A stretch of 64,000 nt of DNA from Sphaerospermopsis torques-reginae ITEP-024 (GCF_019598945.1 NZ_CP080598.1:4774001-4838000), one strand, 5' to 3'; shown: positions 45,294 through 54,480, counted from the stretch's first letter. Made by a program: numbers and translations. The notes: generated from the letters alone by a model not told the origin.

Positions 45294-46631
45294 TTGCATT
45301 TTAATTCCAACTTAATTTGGTACATAATCTGGCTCATTGGCGGATTTATCCTGGTTTTATTGGTACTGGTTTTATTCATCCTGTATTTAAGAATTGCTTG
45401 GCATAAAAAAGTTAAGTACAGAATGGTAGATGTTCCCAGTTTGGATGAACCTCATTTTCTGCCAGCAATGATGAGTGTGTCAAATTCACTCCTTACATCT
45501 GGTTATTTACAACAATTTTGGTTTGATATAGATGCTATTTATAAAGCTAGACTAGAGGCAGTAAAACGCGCTCAAAAAACAATTCATTTTGAAACATTTT
45601 TCATGACTCCTGGCCAGCGGACTGATGAATTTGCTACAGCATTAATTGAGCGATCGCAAGCTGGAATAGAAGTGCTATTTATAGCAGATTGTATGGGGGT
45701 AAACTCAATTTCTCCGCAATATTGGCAACGTTTAAAAGCTGGAGGTGTTGCAGTCAGATTTTTTCATCAATTTAATTGGCAAGCACCCTTTACTTATAAC
45801 ATCCGCACCCACCGCAAATTATTATTAATTGATGGAGAAATTGCCTTTGTTGGTGGTATGGGAGTTTCTGATCATTGGGATGGCATCATGCCTAAAAAAA
45901 TTATCCCCCCTTGGTTAGATTTGGAAATTTGTTTTACCGGGCAAATTGTTGTTATCCTAGAAGGAATTTTCATGCAACATTGGTTGTATGAAGGTGGTGT
46001 AGCCAGTCTCAGAGCAGAACTATTTAAAACTCCAGATGTCGGTGGTTTAAATAATAGTTTAAATAATAGTTTAAATAATAGTTTAACTATGCTAGTAACC
46101 CCTAGTAGTTCACCATCTCCAAGTTCTTCTATCTGCGCCCTTTTTTATACAGCTTTCCTAGCCGCAAAAAAACGCATTTGGATAGCTAGTCCCTACTTTT
46201 TACCTGATAGTAACTCTTGGCGAGCTTTATTACAAGCAAAAAAAAGAGGCGTTGATCTTCGTATTCTCACAATGGGATCAAGAAATGATAAACCCTTAGT
46301 CTATTATGCAGTACGTCAAGGTTATGGAGATTTATTAAAAGCAGGAATAGAAATCTATGAATATCAACCCAGCATGATGCACGCCAAAGTTTTACTTATT
46401 GATGATAATTTTGTCAGTACAGGTAGCACCAACTTAGATCCCCGCAGTATGTTTCATAATGATGAATTGAATATTTCTTTATCTGAGTCTAAATTAGCTC
46501 AATTTGTGGAACAGTTTTTTATGAATGGTTTCTCTCGCAGTCATCAGATTAATATATCAGAATGGAGAAAAAGAAGTATTAAACAAAAGTTGTTAGGTAG
46601 ATTAATGTTATTTTTGCGTTGGCAATTATAA
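45294..46631 (+). CDS. Phospholipase D-like protein (cardiolipin synthase type)
   Basis: A 445-residue membrane-anchored protein: one helix at residues 8-33 (WYIIWLIGGFILVLLVLVLF), then two HKD domains. The first is HRKLLLIDGEIAFVGGMG near ~180, the second HAKVLLIDDNFVSTGSTNLD near ~365, with the downstream DPRSMFHNDELN. Cardiolipin synthases join two phosphatidylglycerol molecules. The conserved helix is only included if TTG 45294 is the start; the first ATG lies after it. A 12-bp repeat between the domains encodes LNNSLNNSLNNSL. A nuclease or other phosphatidyltransferase role cannot be excluded. Confidence 0.85.
   Translation: MHFNSNLIWYIIWLIGGFILVLLVLVLFILYLRIAWHKKVKYRMVDVPSLDEPHFLPAMMSVSNSLLTSGYLQQFWFDIDAIYKARLEAVKRAQKTIHFETFFMTPGQRTDEFATALIERSQAGIEVLFIADCMGVNSISPQYWQRLKAGGVAVRFFHQFNWQAPFTYNIRTHRKLLLIDGEIAFVGGMGVSDHWDGIMPKKIIPPWLDLEICFTGQIVVILEGIFMQHWLYEGGVASLRAELFKTPDVGGLNNSLNNSLNNSLTMLVTPSSSPSPSSSICALFYTAFLAAKKRIWIASPYFLPDSNSWRALLQAKKRGVDLRILTMGSRNDKPLVYYAVRQGYGDLLKAGIEIYEYQPSMMHAKVLLIDDNFVSTGSTNLDPRSMFHNDELNISLSESKLAQFVEQFFMNGFSRSHQINISEWRKRSIKQKLLGRLMLFLRWQL
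46045..46086 (+). repeat. 12-bp tandem repeat in the pld linker
   Basis: Three and a half units of tttaaataatag, read in frame as LNNS between the two catalytic halves. Confidence 0.9.
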
Positions 46632-46658
46632 AAGGTAATAATTCAGGAGTCATTCAAT

Positions 46659-46694
46659 TTTGGATTTTAGATTTTAGATTTTAGATTTTGGATT
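46659..46694. repeat. attttag/attttgg heptamer tandem repeat
   Basis: Five units of gattttag-type repeat. The same heptamer occurs at 54447-54480 and inside the cobalamin riboswitch. Confidence 0.9.
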
Positions 46695-46783
46695 GGTGCT
46701 ACGGTTAAATCCAAATCCGTTGGCTTTTACCATCAAGACATTCTCTCGCCGATATTTAGAAAATAAAATTTGAGTACATAAAT

Positions 46784-47623
46784 ATGATCAAAATACTTTC
46801 AGAACCATTAAGCATAGAATCCTTAAATGTAAAAATCAACGGATTACCTAAATATCTACAAAACACTAAAATTGTACAACTTTCAGATTTTCATTATGAT
46901 GGTTTATTACTAGCAGAAGATTTACTCGCACAAGCAATAGATTTCACCAATCAACTCAAACCAGATTTAATAGTATTAACAGGCGATTTTGTTACTCATA
47001 ATCCCCAACCAATTTATCAACTAGCCAAACAGTTAAAACATCTGCAAAGTCGCGCTGGTGTTTATGCTATTTTGGGCAATCATGACCTTTATTATACTCA
47101 CTCCCAAACAGAAATTACTAAAGCTTTAACAGGTGTAGAAATTGAGGTACTTTGGAATCAAATCGCCTATCCTTTAGGTTCACATTTAGCATTAGTAGGA
47201 CTCGCTGATTTCTGGTCTCCAGAATTTCATCCAGCACCTGTAATGAATTCCTTAGATATTCATATTCCCCGTATTGTTTTATCACATAATCCTGATAGTG
47301 CAGTAGTTTTGCAAAATTGGCGCGTAGATTTACAATTATCAGGACATACTCACGGTGGTCAAATTGTGATTCCCGGTGTAGGTTCTTTACCAAATTGGAT
47401 TTCTTCTTCCCGTCACAAAATACCTGAATTGTTTTGGCCTTGGATACCTTTTATGGAGGGTAAATGGCCAAAAGTCGTAGAAAATTGGCAATGGAGTCAA
47501 GGACTACATCAAATAACGACAAATCTAGGTACAAATCAATTGTATGTCAATCGTGGTTTAGGAACTTTCCCCCCCGGACGTTGGTATTGTCCACCCGAAG
47601 TAACAGCTATTACACTGGTTTAA
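46784..47623 (+). CDS. Calcineurin-like metallophosphoesterase (YkuE/YaeI type)
   Basis: A 279-residue binuclear metal phosphoesterase. Motifs in order: VQLSDFHYDGLL (metal site 1), LIVLTGDFVTH, ILGNHDLYYTH, VLSHNPDS and LSGHTHGGQIVIPG. The C-terminal RGLGTFPPGRWYCPPEVT is typical of the YkuE/YaeI group, some of which cleave UDP-diacylglucosamine or other lipid-linked pyrophosphates. No signal peptide. It follows the phospholipase D gene by 152 bp on the same strand, so a link to lipid metabolism is possible. Confidence 0.9.
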   Translation: MIKILSEPLSIESLNVKINGLPKYLQNTKIVQLSDFHYDGLLLAEDLLAQAIDFTNQLKPDLIVLTGDFVTHNPQPIYQLAKQLKHLQSRAGVYAILGNHDLYYTHSQTEITKALTGVEIEVLWNQIAYPLGSHLALVGLADFWSPEFHPAPVMNSLDIHIPRIVLSHNPDSAVVLQNWRVDLQLSGHTHGGQIVIPGVGSLPNWISSSRHKIPELFWPWIPFMEGKWPKVVENWQWSQGLHQITTNLGTNQLYVNRGLGTFPPGRWYCPPEVTAITLV

Positions 47624-47650
47624 AGGAGTCAGGAGTCAGGAGTCAGGAGG
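47624..47650. repeat. gtcagga heptamer tandem repeat
   Basis: Three units right after the phosphoesterase stop codon, upstream of the riboswitch. Confidence 0.9.
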
Positions 47651-47729
47651 ATGAACAAATAATTTTCTGTTCCCAATTCCCTATTCCCAATTCCCAATTA
47701 CCTTTCCAAAAATTCTTTCTTATGGTATA

Positions 47730-47935
47730 GTTCAAAATCTTAGATTTGGGAAACTCCGGTTAAATTCCGGGACTGTGCCGCAGCTGTAAAGCAATGTCAG
47801 ATTTTAGATTGCTGATTTTAGATGATTGATACTGAGAAAAACCTTGTAACAAAATAAGGGTAATCAGAAAATCCAAAATCCAAAATCTAAAATCCCAAAT
47901 TGAACAAGTCAGAATGCCAACTCTAGGAAATTTAT
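47730..47935 (+). promoter_or_regulatory. Cobalamin (AdoCbl-type) riboswitch
   Basis: Conserved core pieces are present in order: actccggttaaattccggga, then ctgtgccgcagctgtaaa (47752-47790), and the B12-box-like aagtcagaatgccaactc (47906-47923). It precedes cobG, the first of a cobalamin operon, as expected. The long arm between the core pieces (about 47796-47900) consists of attttag/ttttgga heptamer repeats able to pair with each other. In the leader after it, CUCC (47947-47950) is complementary to the GGAG (47966-47969) before cobG, so control of translation by hiding that site is plausible. Confidence 0.9.
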
Positions 47936-47977
47936 CCCTGTTCTGTCTCCGCGTCGCACGGGGAAGGAGTGACCATT

Positions 47978-49531
47978 TTGTTAAGTCCATTTACAGCTTG
48001 TCCAGGTTTATTTTACACCACACCAGCCCAAGATGGGATCTTATCTCGCCTAAGAATACCTGGTGGCATTTTGAATAGTGAACAGCTACACGCGATCGCC
48101 AATATAGCGGATAATTATGGAGGCAGCTATGTTGATGTTACCAATCGCGCTAATTTACAAATCAGAGAAATTAAACAAGAAATAAATATTGATATTCTCC
48201 AGCAATTACAAAAAATGGGATTAGGTTCTATTAATCCTGCTGTAGACCATATTCGCAATATTATGACGAGTCCCATTGCGGGTATAGACTCTCAAGAATT
48301 AATAGATACTCATCCTCTAGTGAAAGCTTGGGATGAATACATCACAAAAAATTCCCATTTAGGTGGACTTTCGGCAAAATTTAGCGTTGGCTTTGATGGT
48401 GGTGGTAAACTTTCTCTGCAACATTTCCCCAATGATATCACTTTTACTGCTGTTCAGGTTTATCAGGGGGGTAGGAAAGAACCGAAGTTCTTTCCTACGG
48501 GGAAATGGGGACATGAATTAGTATATCTCATTTTGCATTTTTGTGGTGGTGAAAAAGAAAAATTTTTTATAAATACAGAAATTTTATTAACACCCGCACA
48601 ATGTATACCATTTTTAGGTGCTTTAGCAGAGGTTTACTTACAGCATACAGATCCTAGTAGCCGACGTAAACCACGCTTGCGGGAGGTTATTGATAATTTG
48701 GGCTGGGAAAATTATTTACAACAAGCTACAGAGTATTTAACTGCAAATAGTTTCCAGGTAGCCAAAGAAATAGCATCTCAAAATCTCACACAAATAAGCA
48801 AACTCGCAAATTTACATGATGAAGCTAAACATAATAATCATAAAATCTACCATATTGGCATACATGAACAAAAACAATCAGGATTATATTATATCGGTGT
48901 TGTTTTACCCTTGGGACGGTTGCAAACTTGGCAAATGCGGGGTTTAGCTGATTTAGCCGCCAAATATGGTAATAGTAATCTCAGACTCACACCTTGGCAG
49001 AATTTACTAATCACAAATATTGCCCAAGAACACATTGCACAAGTGCAAAGAGAAATTGCCCATCTAGAACTGAGTTATTCAGCTACCAACATTAAAAGCG
49101 GGTTAGTTTCCTGTTCAGGAAAGCGGGGTTGTGCTGCTGCTGCGACAGACACCAAAACTCACGCTTTAACATTAGGAGAATATTTAGAAACTCACATCAC
49201 CTTAGATTCTGCTATTAATATTCATTTTAGTGGGTGTGTTAAATCTTGCGCTCAACATCATCAAAGTGATATTACATTGCTAGGAGTGAAAATTGAGGCA
49301 GAAAATGAATCCAGGGAAGGATATCAAGTGTATCTTGGTGACGATACCTTACAACAATTTGGTCGTCCAATTTATGAAAATGTGACTTTTGCCGAATTAC
49401 CTCAACTCATGGAACGAATGTTAAAAGTGTATCAAATGAAACGGGTTAGTTCTCAAGAATCATTTAGAGAATTTGCCAATCGTTATGATATATCTGAACT
49501 CAAACAATTGTTCACTGTTCAATCCATTTAA
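47978..49531 (+). CDS. cobG: Precorrin-3B synthase-like sirohaem/[4Fe-4S] protein
   Basis: About 517 residues, of the nitrite/sulfite reductase family. CobG is the monooxygenase that prepares precorrin-3A for ring contraction in the aerobic B12 pathway. The N-terminal half has ferredoxin-like RIPGGILNSEQLHAIA and YVDVTNRANLQIREI, and the C-terminal half carries the cluster cysteines in CSGKRGCAAA and HFSGCVKSCAQHH. Two starts are possible: GTG 47969, which overlaps the GGAG, and TTG 47978, 8 bases after it; I prefer the second. The next gene, cobH, begins 25 bp after the stop. Lies under the cobalamin riboswitch. Confidence 0.87.
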   Translation: MLSPFTACPGLFYTTPAQDGILSRLRIPGGILNSEQLHAIANIADNYGGSYVDVTNRANLQIREIKQEINIDILQQLQKMGLGSINPAVDHIRNIMTSPIAGIDSQELIDTHPLVKAWDEYITKNSHLGGLSAKFSVGFDGGGKLSLQHFPNDITFTAVQVYQGGRKEPKFFPTGKWGHELVYLILHFCGGEKEKFFINTEILLTPAQCIPFLGALAEVYLQHTDPSSRRKPRLREVIDNLGWENYLQQATEYLTANSFQVAKEIASQNLTQISKLANLHDEAKHNNHKIYHIGIHEQKQSGLYYIGVVLPLGRLQTWQMRGLADLAAKYGNSNLRLTPWQNLLITNIAQEHIAQVQREIAHLELSYSATNIKSGLVSCSGKRGCAAAATDTKTHALTLGEYLETHITLDSAINIHFSGCVKSCAQHHQSDITLLGVKIEAENESREGYQVYLGDDTLQQFGRPIYENVTFAELPQLMERMLKVYQMKRVSSQESFREFANRYDISELKQLFTVQSI

Positions 49532-49556
49532 GTCTCAAATTCCAAATATCGAAGCT

Positions 49557-50186
49557 ATGTATAATTATATACGCGATGCCGAAGAAATATACAGAAAATC
49601 TTTTGCCATTATTCGCTCAGAAGCTAAATTAGATACCTTACCGGATGATGTAGCGCAAATTGCTGTTCGTTTAATTCATGCCTGTGGAATGCCGGATATA
49701 GTTCCAGAGTTAGCATATTCACTTAATGCCGTGGATGCAGGTAGAAAAGCCTTAGCATCTGGCGCACCAATTTTATGCGACTGTCACATGGTTGCACAAG
49801 GCATTACCAGAAAAAGATTACCCACCAATAATGCAATTATTTGTTCTTTGAATGATCCAGAAGTACCAACAATAGCCAAACGCTTGGGAAATACCCGATC
49901 AGCAGCAGCTTTAGAACTGTGGCGGTTTCATTTAGATGGGGCAGTTGTGGCTATTGGTAATGCACCCACAGCCTTATTTAGATTATTGGAAATGCTAGAT
50001 GAGGGAGTACCACGTCCGGCATTAATTTTAGGTTTTCCCGTGGGGTTTGTCGGTGCGGCCGAATCAAAAGTCGCTTTAGCAGAAGATAGTCGTGGTGTGC
50101 CATTTATGACTTTACATGGGCGACGGGGTGGCAGTGCGATCGCCTCTGCTGCCATTAACGCCATAGCAACCGAGGAAGAAATATGA
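49557..50186 (+). CDS. cobH: Precorrin-8X methylmutase
   Basis: A 209-residue enzyme (CobH/CbiC) that moves the methyl group from C-11 to C-12 to give hydrogenobyrinic or cobyrinic acid. Motifs: YIRDAEEIYRKSFAIIRSEA, RLIHACGMPDIV with the His region, CDCHMVAQGITR, NTRSAAALELW and GFPVGFVGAAESK. ATG 49557 begins the conserved start MYNYIRDAEEIY; the earlier in-frame start overlaps cobG. Its last four bases overlap the ATG of cobI (atga), so the two are translationally coupled. Confidence 0.93.
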   Translation: MYNYIRDAEEIYRKSFAIIRSEAKLDTLPDDVAQIAVRLIHACGMPDIVPELAYSLNAVDAGRKALASGAPILCDCHMVAQGITRKRLPTNNAIICSLNDPEVPTIAKRLGNTRSAAALELWRFHLDGAVVAIGNAPTALFRLLEMLDEGVPRPALILGFPVGFVGAAESKVALAEDSRGVPFMTLHGRRGGSAIASAAINAIATEEEI

Positions 50187-50887
50187 ACTCAAAAGGTCGT
50201 CTGTATGGAGTTGGTGTTGGTCCTGGAGATCCAGAACTATTGACATTAAAAGCATTACGCTTAATACGTTCGGCCTCTGTTATTGCCTATCAATCAGCAA
50301 TAGACCGGGAAAGTATCGCCAGAAAAATCGTGTCGCCATACTTACCCGGTAATCAAATAGAAGTTTTATATCATCTTCCCCGCGCCCTAGAACCAGAAAA
50401 AGCCAAAGATATTTATGAAACAGAAGTTGAACCCATTGCCGCACATCTAGCAGCCGGTCGGGATGTCGTTGTATTGTGTGAAGGCGATCCGTTTTTTTAC
50501 GGTTCTTTCATGTATATCTTCACTCGTTTATCTGAGAAATATCAGACGGAAGTTGTCCCTGGCATTTCTTCCTTAATGGCCTGTCCAGTATCCTTGGGTG
50601 TACCCTTCACCTACTACAACGATATTCTCACAGTTCTACCTGCCACGCTGCCCACAGAAATGCTAACTGCCCAACTGCTGGCCACAGATGCAGCGGCAAT
50701 AATGAAACTTGGCCGTCATTTTGTCAAAGTGCGTGATATCCTCCATCAATTAGGATTGCATACACGCGCCAAATATATTGAACGGGCAACAACCACACAG
50801 CAAAGAATTGTACCTTTACATGAAGTAGATCCCGCAAAAGTCCCCTATTTTTCTATGATAGTTATACCGACGAAGCAAAGACTTTAA
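50183..50887 (+). CDS. cobI: Precorrin-2 C20-methyltransferase
   Basis: A 234-residue SAM-dependent enzyme (CobI/CbiL) adding the C-20 methyl group to precorrin-2. Typical corrin methyltransferase motifs: YGVGVGPGDPELLTLKAL, VVLCEGDPFFYGSFMYIF, VVPGISSLMACPVSLGVP and a C-terminal strand FSMIVIPT. Overlap with cobH by 4 bp. Part of the riboswitch-controlled operon. Confidence 0.93.
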   Translation: MNSKGRLYGVGVGPGDPELLTLKALRLIRSASVIAYQSAIDRESIARKIVSPYLPGNQIEVLYHLPRALEPEKAKDIYETEVEPIAAHLAAGRDVVVLCEGDPFFYGSFMYIFTRLSEKYQTEVVPGISSLMACPVSLGVPFTYYNDILTVLPATLPTEMLTAQLLATDAAAIMKLGRHFVKVRDILHQLGLHTRAKYIERATTTQQRIVPLHEVDPAKVPYFSMIVIPTKQRL

Positions 50888-50896
50888 TGAGTTCAA

Positions 50897-51075
<179 letters not shown>

Positions 51076-51219
51076 AAAAATCTTTAAGCAGTCACCAGTC
51101 ACCGCGCAATAGTAAGTTAAGAGTCTTGACTTCAGCCTGAAAACCTGATATTGTATATCTTGATAAGGAAGAACTATCTTAAAATAAGTAAAAAATAAGT
51201 AAATAAGTTTAAATATTAA

Positions 51220-52968
51220 ATGAAAACAAGGTTGACACCTGCCGTTGTCATACTGTGTCAAAATAGTATCACAGTAGCAAGGCAAATTATAAGTATTTTA
51301 CCAGGATCGAAATTATACGGTTTAGCAAGTCGTACCTGTGATGTGGATGTAAGTTTTACAAACTTTGGCGATACACTGCGCGAGTTGTTCGCCGCTGGCA
51401 CACCGATAATTGGTATATGTGCGGCTGGGATTATAATTAGAACTTTAGCACCACTGATTACAGATAAAAGTCAAGAACCACCAGTATTAGCTGTAGCTGA
51501 AGATGGGAGTGCAGTTGTGCCGCTTTTGGGTGGACTAAGTGGAGTAAACGACTTAGCACGACAAATAGCAGTAGCTTTAAAAGTACAACCTGCCATTACC
51601 ACTACAGGAGATTTGCGTTTTCGGACAGCGTTGTTATCTCCTCCTTTTGGATATCATTTAGCTAACCCAGAAAATGCCAAAAAATTTATATCTGACTTAT
51701 TAGCAGGCGCAAAAGTTAAATTAGCAGGAACAGCACCTTGGTTAAGTGAAAGTAACTTACCGATAGATGAAAATGGGGAGTTAACTATTGAGGTGACAGA
51801 AAAAAACATAATTCCTCAACCTGACTGTTTAGTTTATCATCCCCAAAAAGTAGCGATCGCCATTACTTCCCCCAACTCAGGAACACTTAGCCACATTTAC
51901 GAACTACTAGAAGAAGCGCAGGTTTCACCCAAAGCAGTCGCAGTTATTCTTGCACCTCTTTACCTCGCTGCTGATCCCATAGTTGAAAACATCGCCCACA
52001 TTTTTCAAGTACCTATTCGGTTTTTTGCAGTCAGTCAACTGACAAAATTTACCACCCAAGGATACTGTTTTCATGAAGCAGTTGTTTGTGCAGGTACAGA
52101 ACCAAATAACAAATTTTTGTGTTCTGCATTTTCCCAGATTACTCTGAGTATTTCTCCAGAAATTATCAACCCCGAAACCATCGGACAACCACAGGGAAAA
52201 TTAGCCATTATTGGTACTGGACCTGGTGCATCAAAATGGATGTCACCCGAAGTTAAAGAAATTCTCAATCATGCTACTGACTTAGTAGGTTATAAAACTT
52301 ATATCAATTTAATTGGTACATTAGCTGACGGTAAAAAAATTCATGAATCTGATAATAGAGAAGAAGAAGCACGGGCAAAAATGGCCTTAGACTTAGCAGC
52401 AACAGGTAAATATGTAGCAGTAGTTTCTTCAGGAGATCCCGGTATTTATGCAATGGCCACCGCAGTTTTTGAAGTCATAGATAAATATCAACAACCAGAA
52501 TGGCAAACAATTGATATTCAAGTATCCCCTGGTATTTCCGCCATGCAAGCCACCGCAGCAGCTATTGGCGCACCTTTAGGACATGACTTTTGTGTAATTT
52601 CTCTTTCTGACATTTTAAAACCTTGGGAAATTATCGCCCAACGTATTACAAACGCAGCCCAAGGTGATTTTGTAATTGCATTTTATAATCCTATTTCCAA
52701 AGAAAGAACTTGGCAATTAGAAGAAGCGAAAAATATCTTGCTCAAATATAGAAAACCAGATACTCCAGTAATATTAGGGTGGAATATTGGCAGACCAGGA
52801 CAAACGGTAAAAGTCATTACTTTGGAACAATTAGAACCAACAGATGCTGATATGCGAACCTTGATTATTGTTGGTTCTTCCCAAACTCGGAAAATTGAAA
52901 ACAGTGATAGTGATAAAGATATACGGGTTTATACACCACGTCGTTATCAATTGATAATTGACAATTGA
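51220..52968 (+). CDS. cobJ: CbiG-CobJ fusion (cobalt-precorrin-5A hydrolase-like + precorrin-3B C17-methyltransferase)
   Basis: A 582-residue bifunctional protein. Residues 1-~320 are CbiG-like: PGSKLYGLASRTCDVDVSF, then GICAAGIIIRTLAPLI, VVPLLGGLSGVNDLARQIA and TTGDLRFRTAL, ending in a small C-terminal CbiG domain. Residues ~326-575 are CobJ/CbiH: LAIIGTGPGASKWMSPEV, VVSSGDPGIYAMATAVFEV, VSPGISAMQATAAAIGAPLG and NIGRPGQTVKVITL. In the anaerobic route CbiG opens the ring of cobalt-precorrin-5A after contraction by CbiH, so the fusion joins neighbouring steps. Fused forms are known in cyanobacteria. The last residues are coded by caattgataattgac repeat DNA. Confidence 0.92.
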   Translation: MKTRLTPAVVILCQNSITVARQIISILPGSKLYGLASRTCDVDVSFTNFGDTLRELFAAGTPIIGICAAGIIIRTLAPLITDKSQEPPVLAVAEDGSAVVPLLGGLSGVNDLARQIAVALKVQPAITTTGDLRFRTALLSPPFGYHLANPENAKKFISDLLAGAKVKLAGTAPWLSESNLPIDENGELTIEVTEKNIIPQPDCLVYHPQKVAIAITSPNSGTLSHIYELLEEAQVSPKAVAVILAPLYLAADPIVENIAHIFQVPIRFFAVSQLTKFTTQGYCFHEAVVCAGTEPNNKFLCSAFSQITLSISPEIINPETIGQPQGKLAIIGTGPGASKWMSPEVKEILNHATDLVGYKTYINLIGTLADGKKIHESDNREEEARAKMALDLAATGKYVAVVSSGDPGIYAMATAVFEVIDKYQQPEWQTIDIQVSPGISAMQATAAAIGAPLGHDFCVISLSDILKPWEIIAQRITNAAQGDFVIAFYNPISKERTWQLEEAKNILLKYRKPDTPVILGWNIGRPGQTVKVITLEQLEPTDADMRTLIIVGSSQTRKIENSDSDKDIRVYTPRRYQLIIDN

Positions 52969-53469
52969 TAATTGACAATTGTTTCATTCCAGGTTCATTG
53001 TTAATTGTCCATTATTGCAAATTCGTGATCCTAAATAAAGCCCCAAGAATAACAGATTATTCTCAGGGCTTGTCATACCTGACCACCTTTACCTTTTTAA
53101 TTTAATTTAATTTATAAAGAGCATAAATATTAAGAAATTAAAGACATAAATATCGGAATTATGTCCTAAAAATAAGTGACTGATTTTAGTAATTTTTGCT
53201 ATGCTATTAGACAAATTGTTTTATATAAACAACCAAAATATTTATCAGGTGATTTTTCTGTTGATATTTCCTAGAAAATCGTCAAGATTCAGAAGATAGA
53301 ATATCCTTAACCCAAGTTGTGCTAACAAAAGTCAAAATCATCATCGGTGTTAAAGTCAGACTTGATAATTTATCTACAAAATTGTTTCTCTGTAATTACA
53401 AATTTGACAAAAATTCCGTACAAACATTCCGGTAAAGGTCTTTAATCACTAATCAAGGCTTATATAAAA

Positions 53470-53640
53470 AGATAAAATTCAAGTAGTTATGTCTAGTCTA
53501 ATGCTTGTAACCTCTTGATTTTTTGGTTTTTATCATCAACAATAAAAGCATCATGTTTCATACATGATTGTAGCCAATAAAAGTGACAGAAGCCCTGATA
53601 TATGTCCGCTCTTGCGGACATTTTATTATTCATTTTTTAA
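53470..53640 (+). ncRNA. Candidate small RNA ending in an orphan terminator
   Basis: About 170 bases of AT-rich sequence with no reading frame end at the terminator 53602-53640. A possible promoter (ttatataaaaag near 53460-53472) lies in front. As nothing coding is upstream for >600 bp on the plus strand, the terminator may close a small RNA. The boundaries are a guess. Confidence 0.35.
53602..53640 (+). terminator. Rho-independent terminator
   Basis: Stem tgtccgc - tctt - gcggaca (53603-53620) followed by the T-rich ttttattattcatttttt. Confidence 0.8.
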
Positions 53641-54035
53641 TAGTTAATTTTCAGTCAATATCTAAATTGATTGAATAACTAAAACCCGTCTTTCCTGTTT
53701 CCTTATCCTTGCTGTTTCCTGCCTACACAAATAAATAGGGCTATGACTTCCGTCAGGGATACACAAATCAAACCGAATTACTATATTTACTATATTATTT
53801 TTGATGATGCAAAATAATTACGCAGTTTCCTGGTGAGGTGAGATTGTCAAAGTAAAAAGACATAACTACTACAATTATGTCCAAAATTATGTCCAAAAAA
53901 TTAAATAACTGGTCAGTGACTAATACTGAAGCTATATAGCACCGGAATCAACTATTATTATTCCTGATAGCTGTTCTCTTGAATTGAAAGATTTAATCGT
54001 GTATCCTTAGCAGTCAAGAACATTTATCAAGAAAA

Positions 54036-54419
54036 ATGATGAACAAATTTATACTAAGCTTGTTTTCTTCTCCTGTATTGATTAGCTCTTTTTTAACTAT
54101 GGGAGTGATGCTAAAGCAAGCTCAAGCCATAGAACCAACACCTAGCACTACATCCCAAAAAACAGCCCAAAATAGAGATAATTTATCCTGTATTCGCAAT
54201 AAACATAAAGTTGGTTTAGTATGTGCTAGAGCTTCTGTATTAGCTCAAATTCCAGCTTATCAAGCCCAAGCAGAAGATTTTGATACTCCTGATGATATTA
54301 AGATGCTAGAGTTCAATGTTGAAGAAAGCAATATGGCCGTTGATTTATTTGGCTGTGACTGCCCAGCTTGTATAAATTCTTTACGAGCAATGCGTGGTGT
54401 AACACCTTTAGTTTATTAA
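54036..54419 (+). CDS. Secreted small Cys-containing protein of unknown function
   Basis: A 127-residue protein with a signal peptide (KFILSLFSSPVLISSFLTMG, cleavage probably after QAQA near residue 31). The mature part has two cysteines in LSCIRNKHKVGLVCARAS and a C-terminal FGCDCPACINSLRAMRGV motif (Cys-X-Cys-X2-Cys), preceded by an acidic DFDTPDDIKMLEFNVEE. The motif could bind a metal or form disulfides in the periplasm. No family recognised. Either of two ATG codons (54036, 54039) may start it. Confidence 0.7.
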   Translation: MMNKFILSLFSSPVLISSFLTMGVMLKQAQAIEPTPSTTSQKTAQNRDNLSCIRNKHKVGLVCARASVLAQIPAYQAQAEDFDTPDDIKMLEFNVEESNMAVDLFGCDCPACINSLRAMRGVTPLVY

Positions 54420-54446
54420 GGAGTGGTGACTGGTGAGTGGGGAAGA

Positions 54447-54480
54447 AAATTTTAGATTTTAGATTTTAGATTTTAGATTG
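54447..54480. repeat. attttag heptamer tandem repeat
   Basis: Four to five units of gattttaga between two convergent genes. Confidence 0.9.

Larger units (their letters stand above)
52969..54035. other. Gene-poor 1.07-kb interval after cobJ
   Basis: Starts with caattat-like heptamers. A hairpin aagcccc...ggggctt-like structure lies at 53038-53073 (arms AAGCCC and AGAATAA with complements) and might terminate cobJ transcription, though no T-run follows. A clear terminator lies at 53602-53640. No coding frame with a credible start and family was found. Confidence 0.5.

Noticed and set aside
47760-47990. 76-residue minus-strand frame across the riboswitch
   Set aside because: It lies antisense to conserved riboswitch core elements and repeat DNA.
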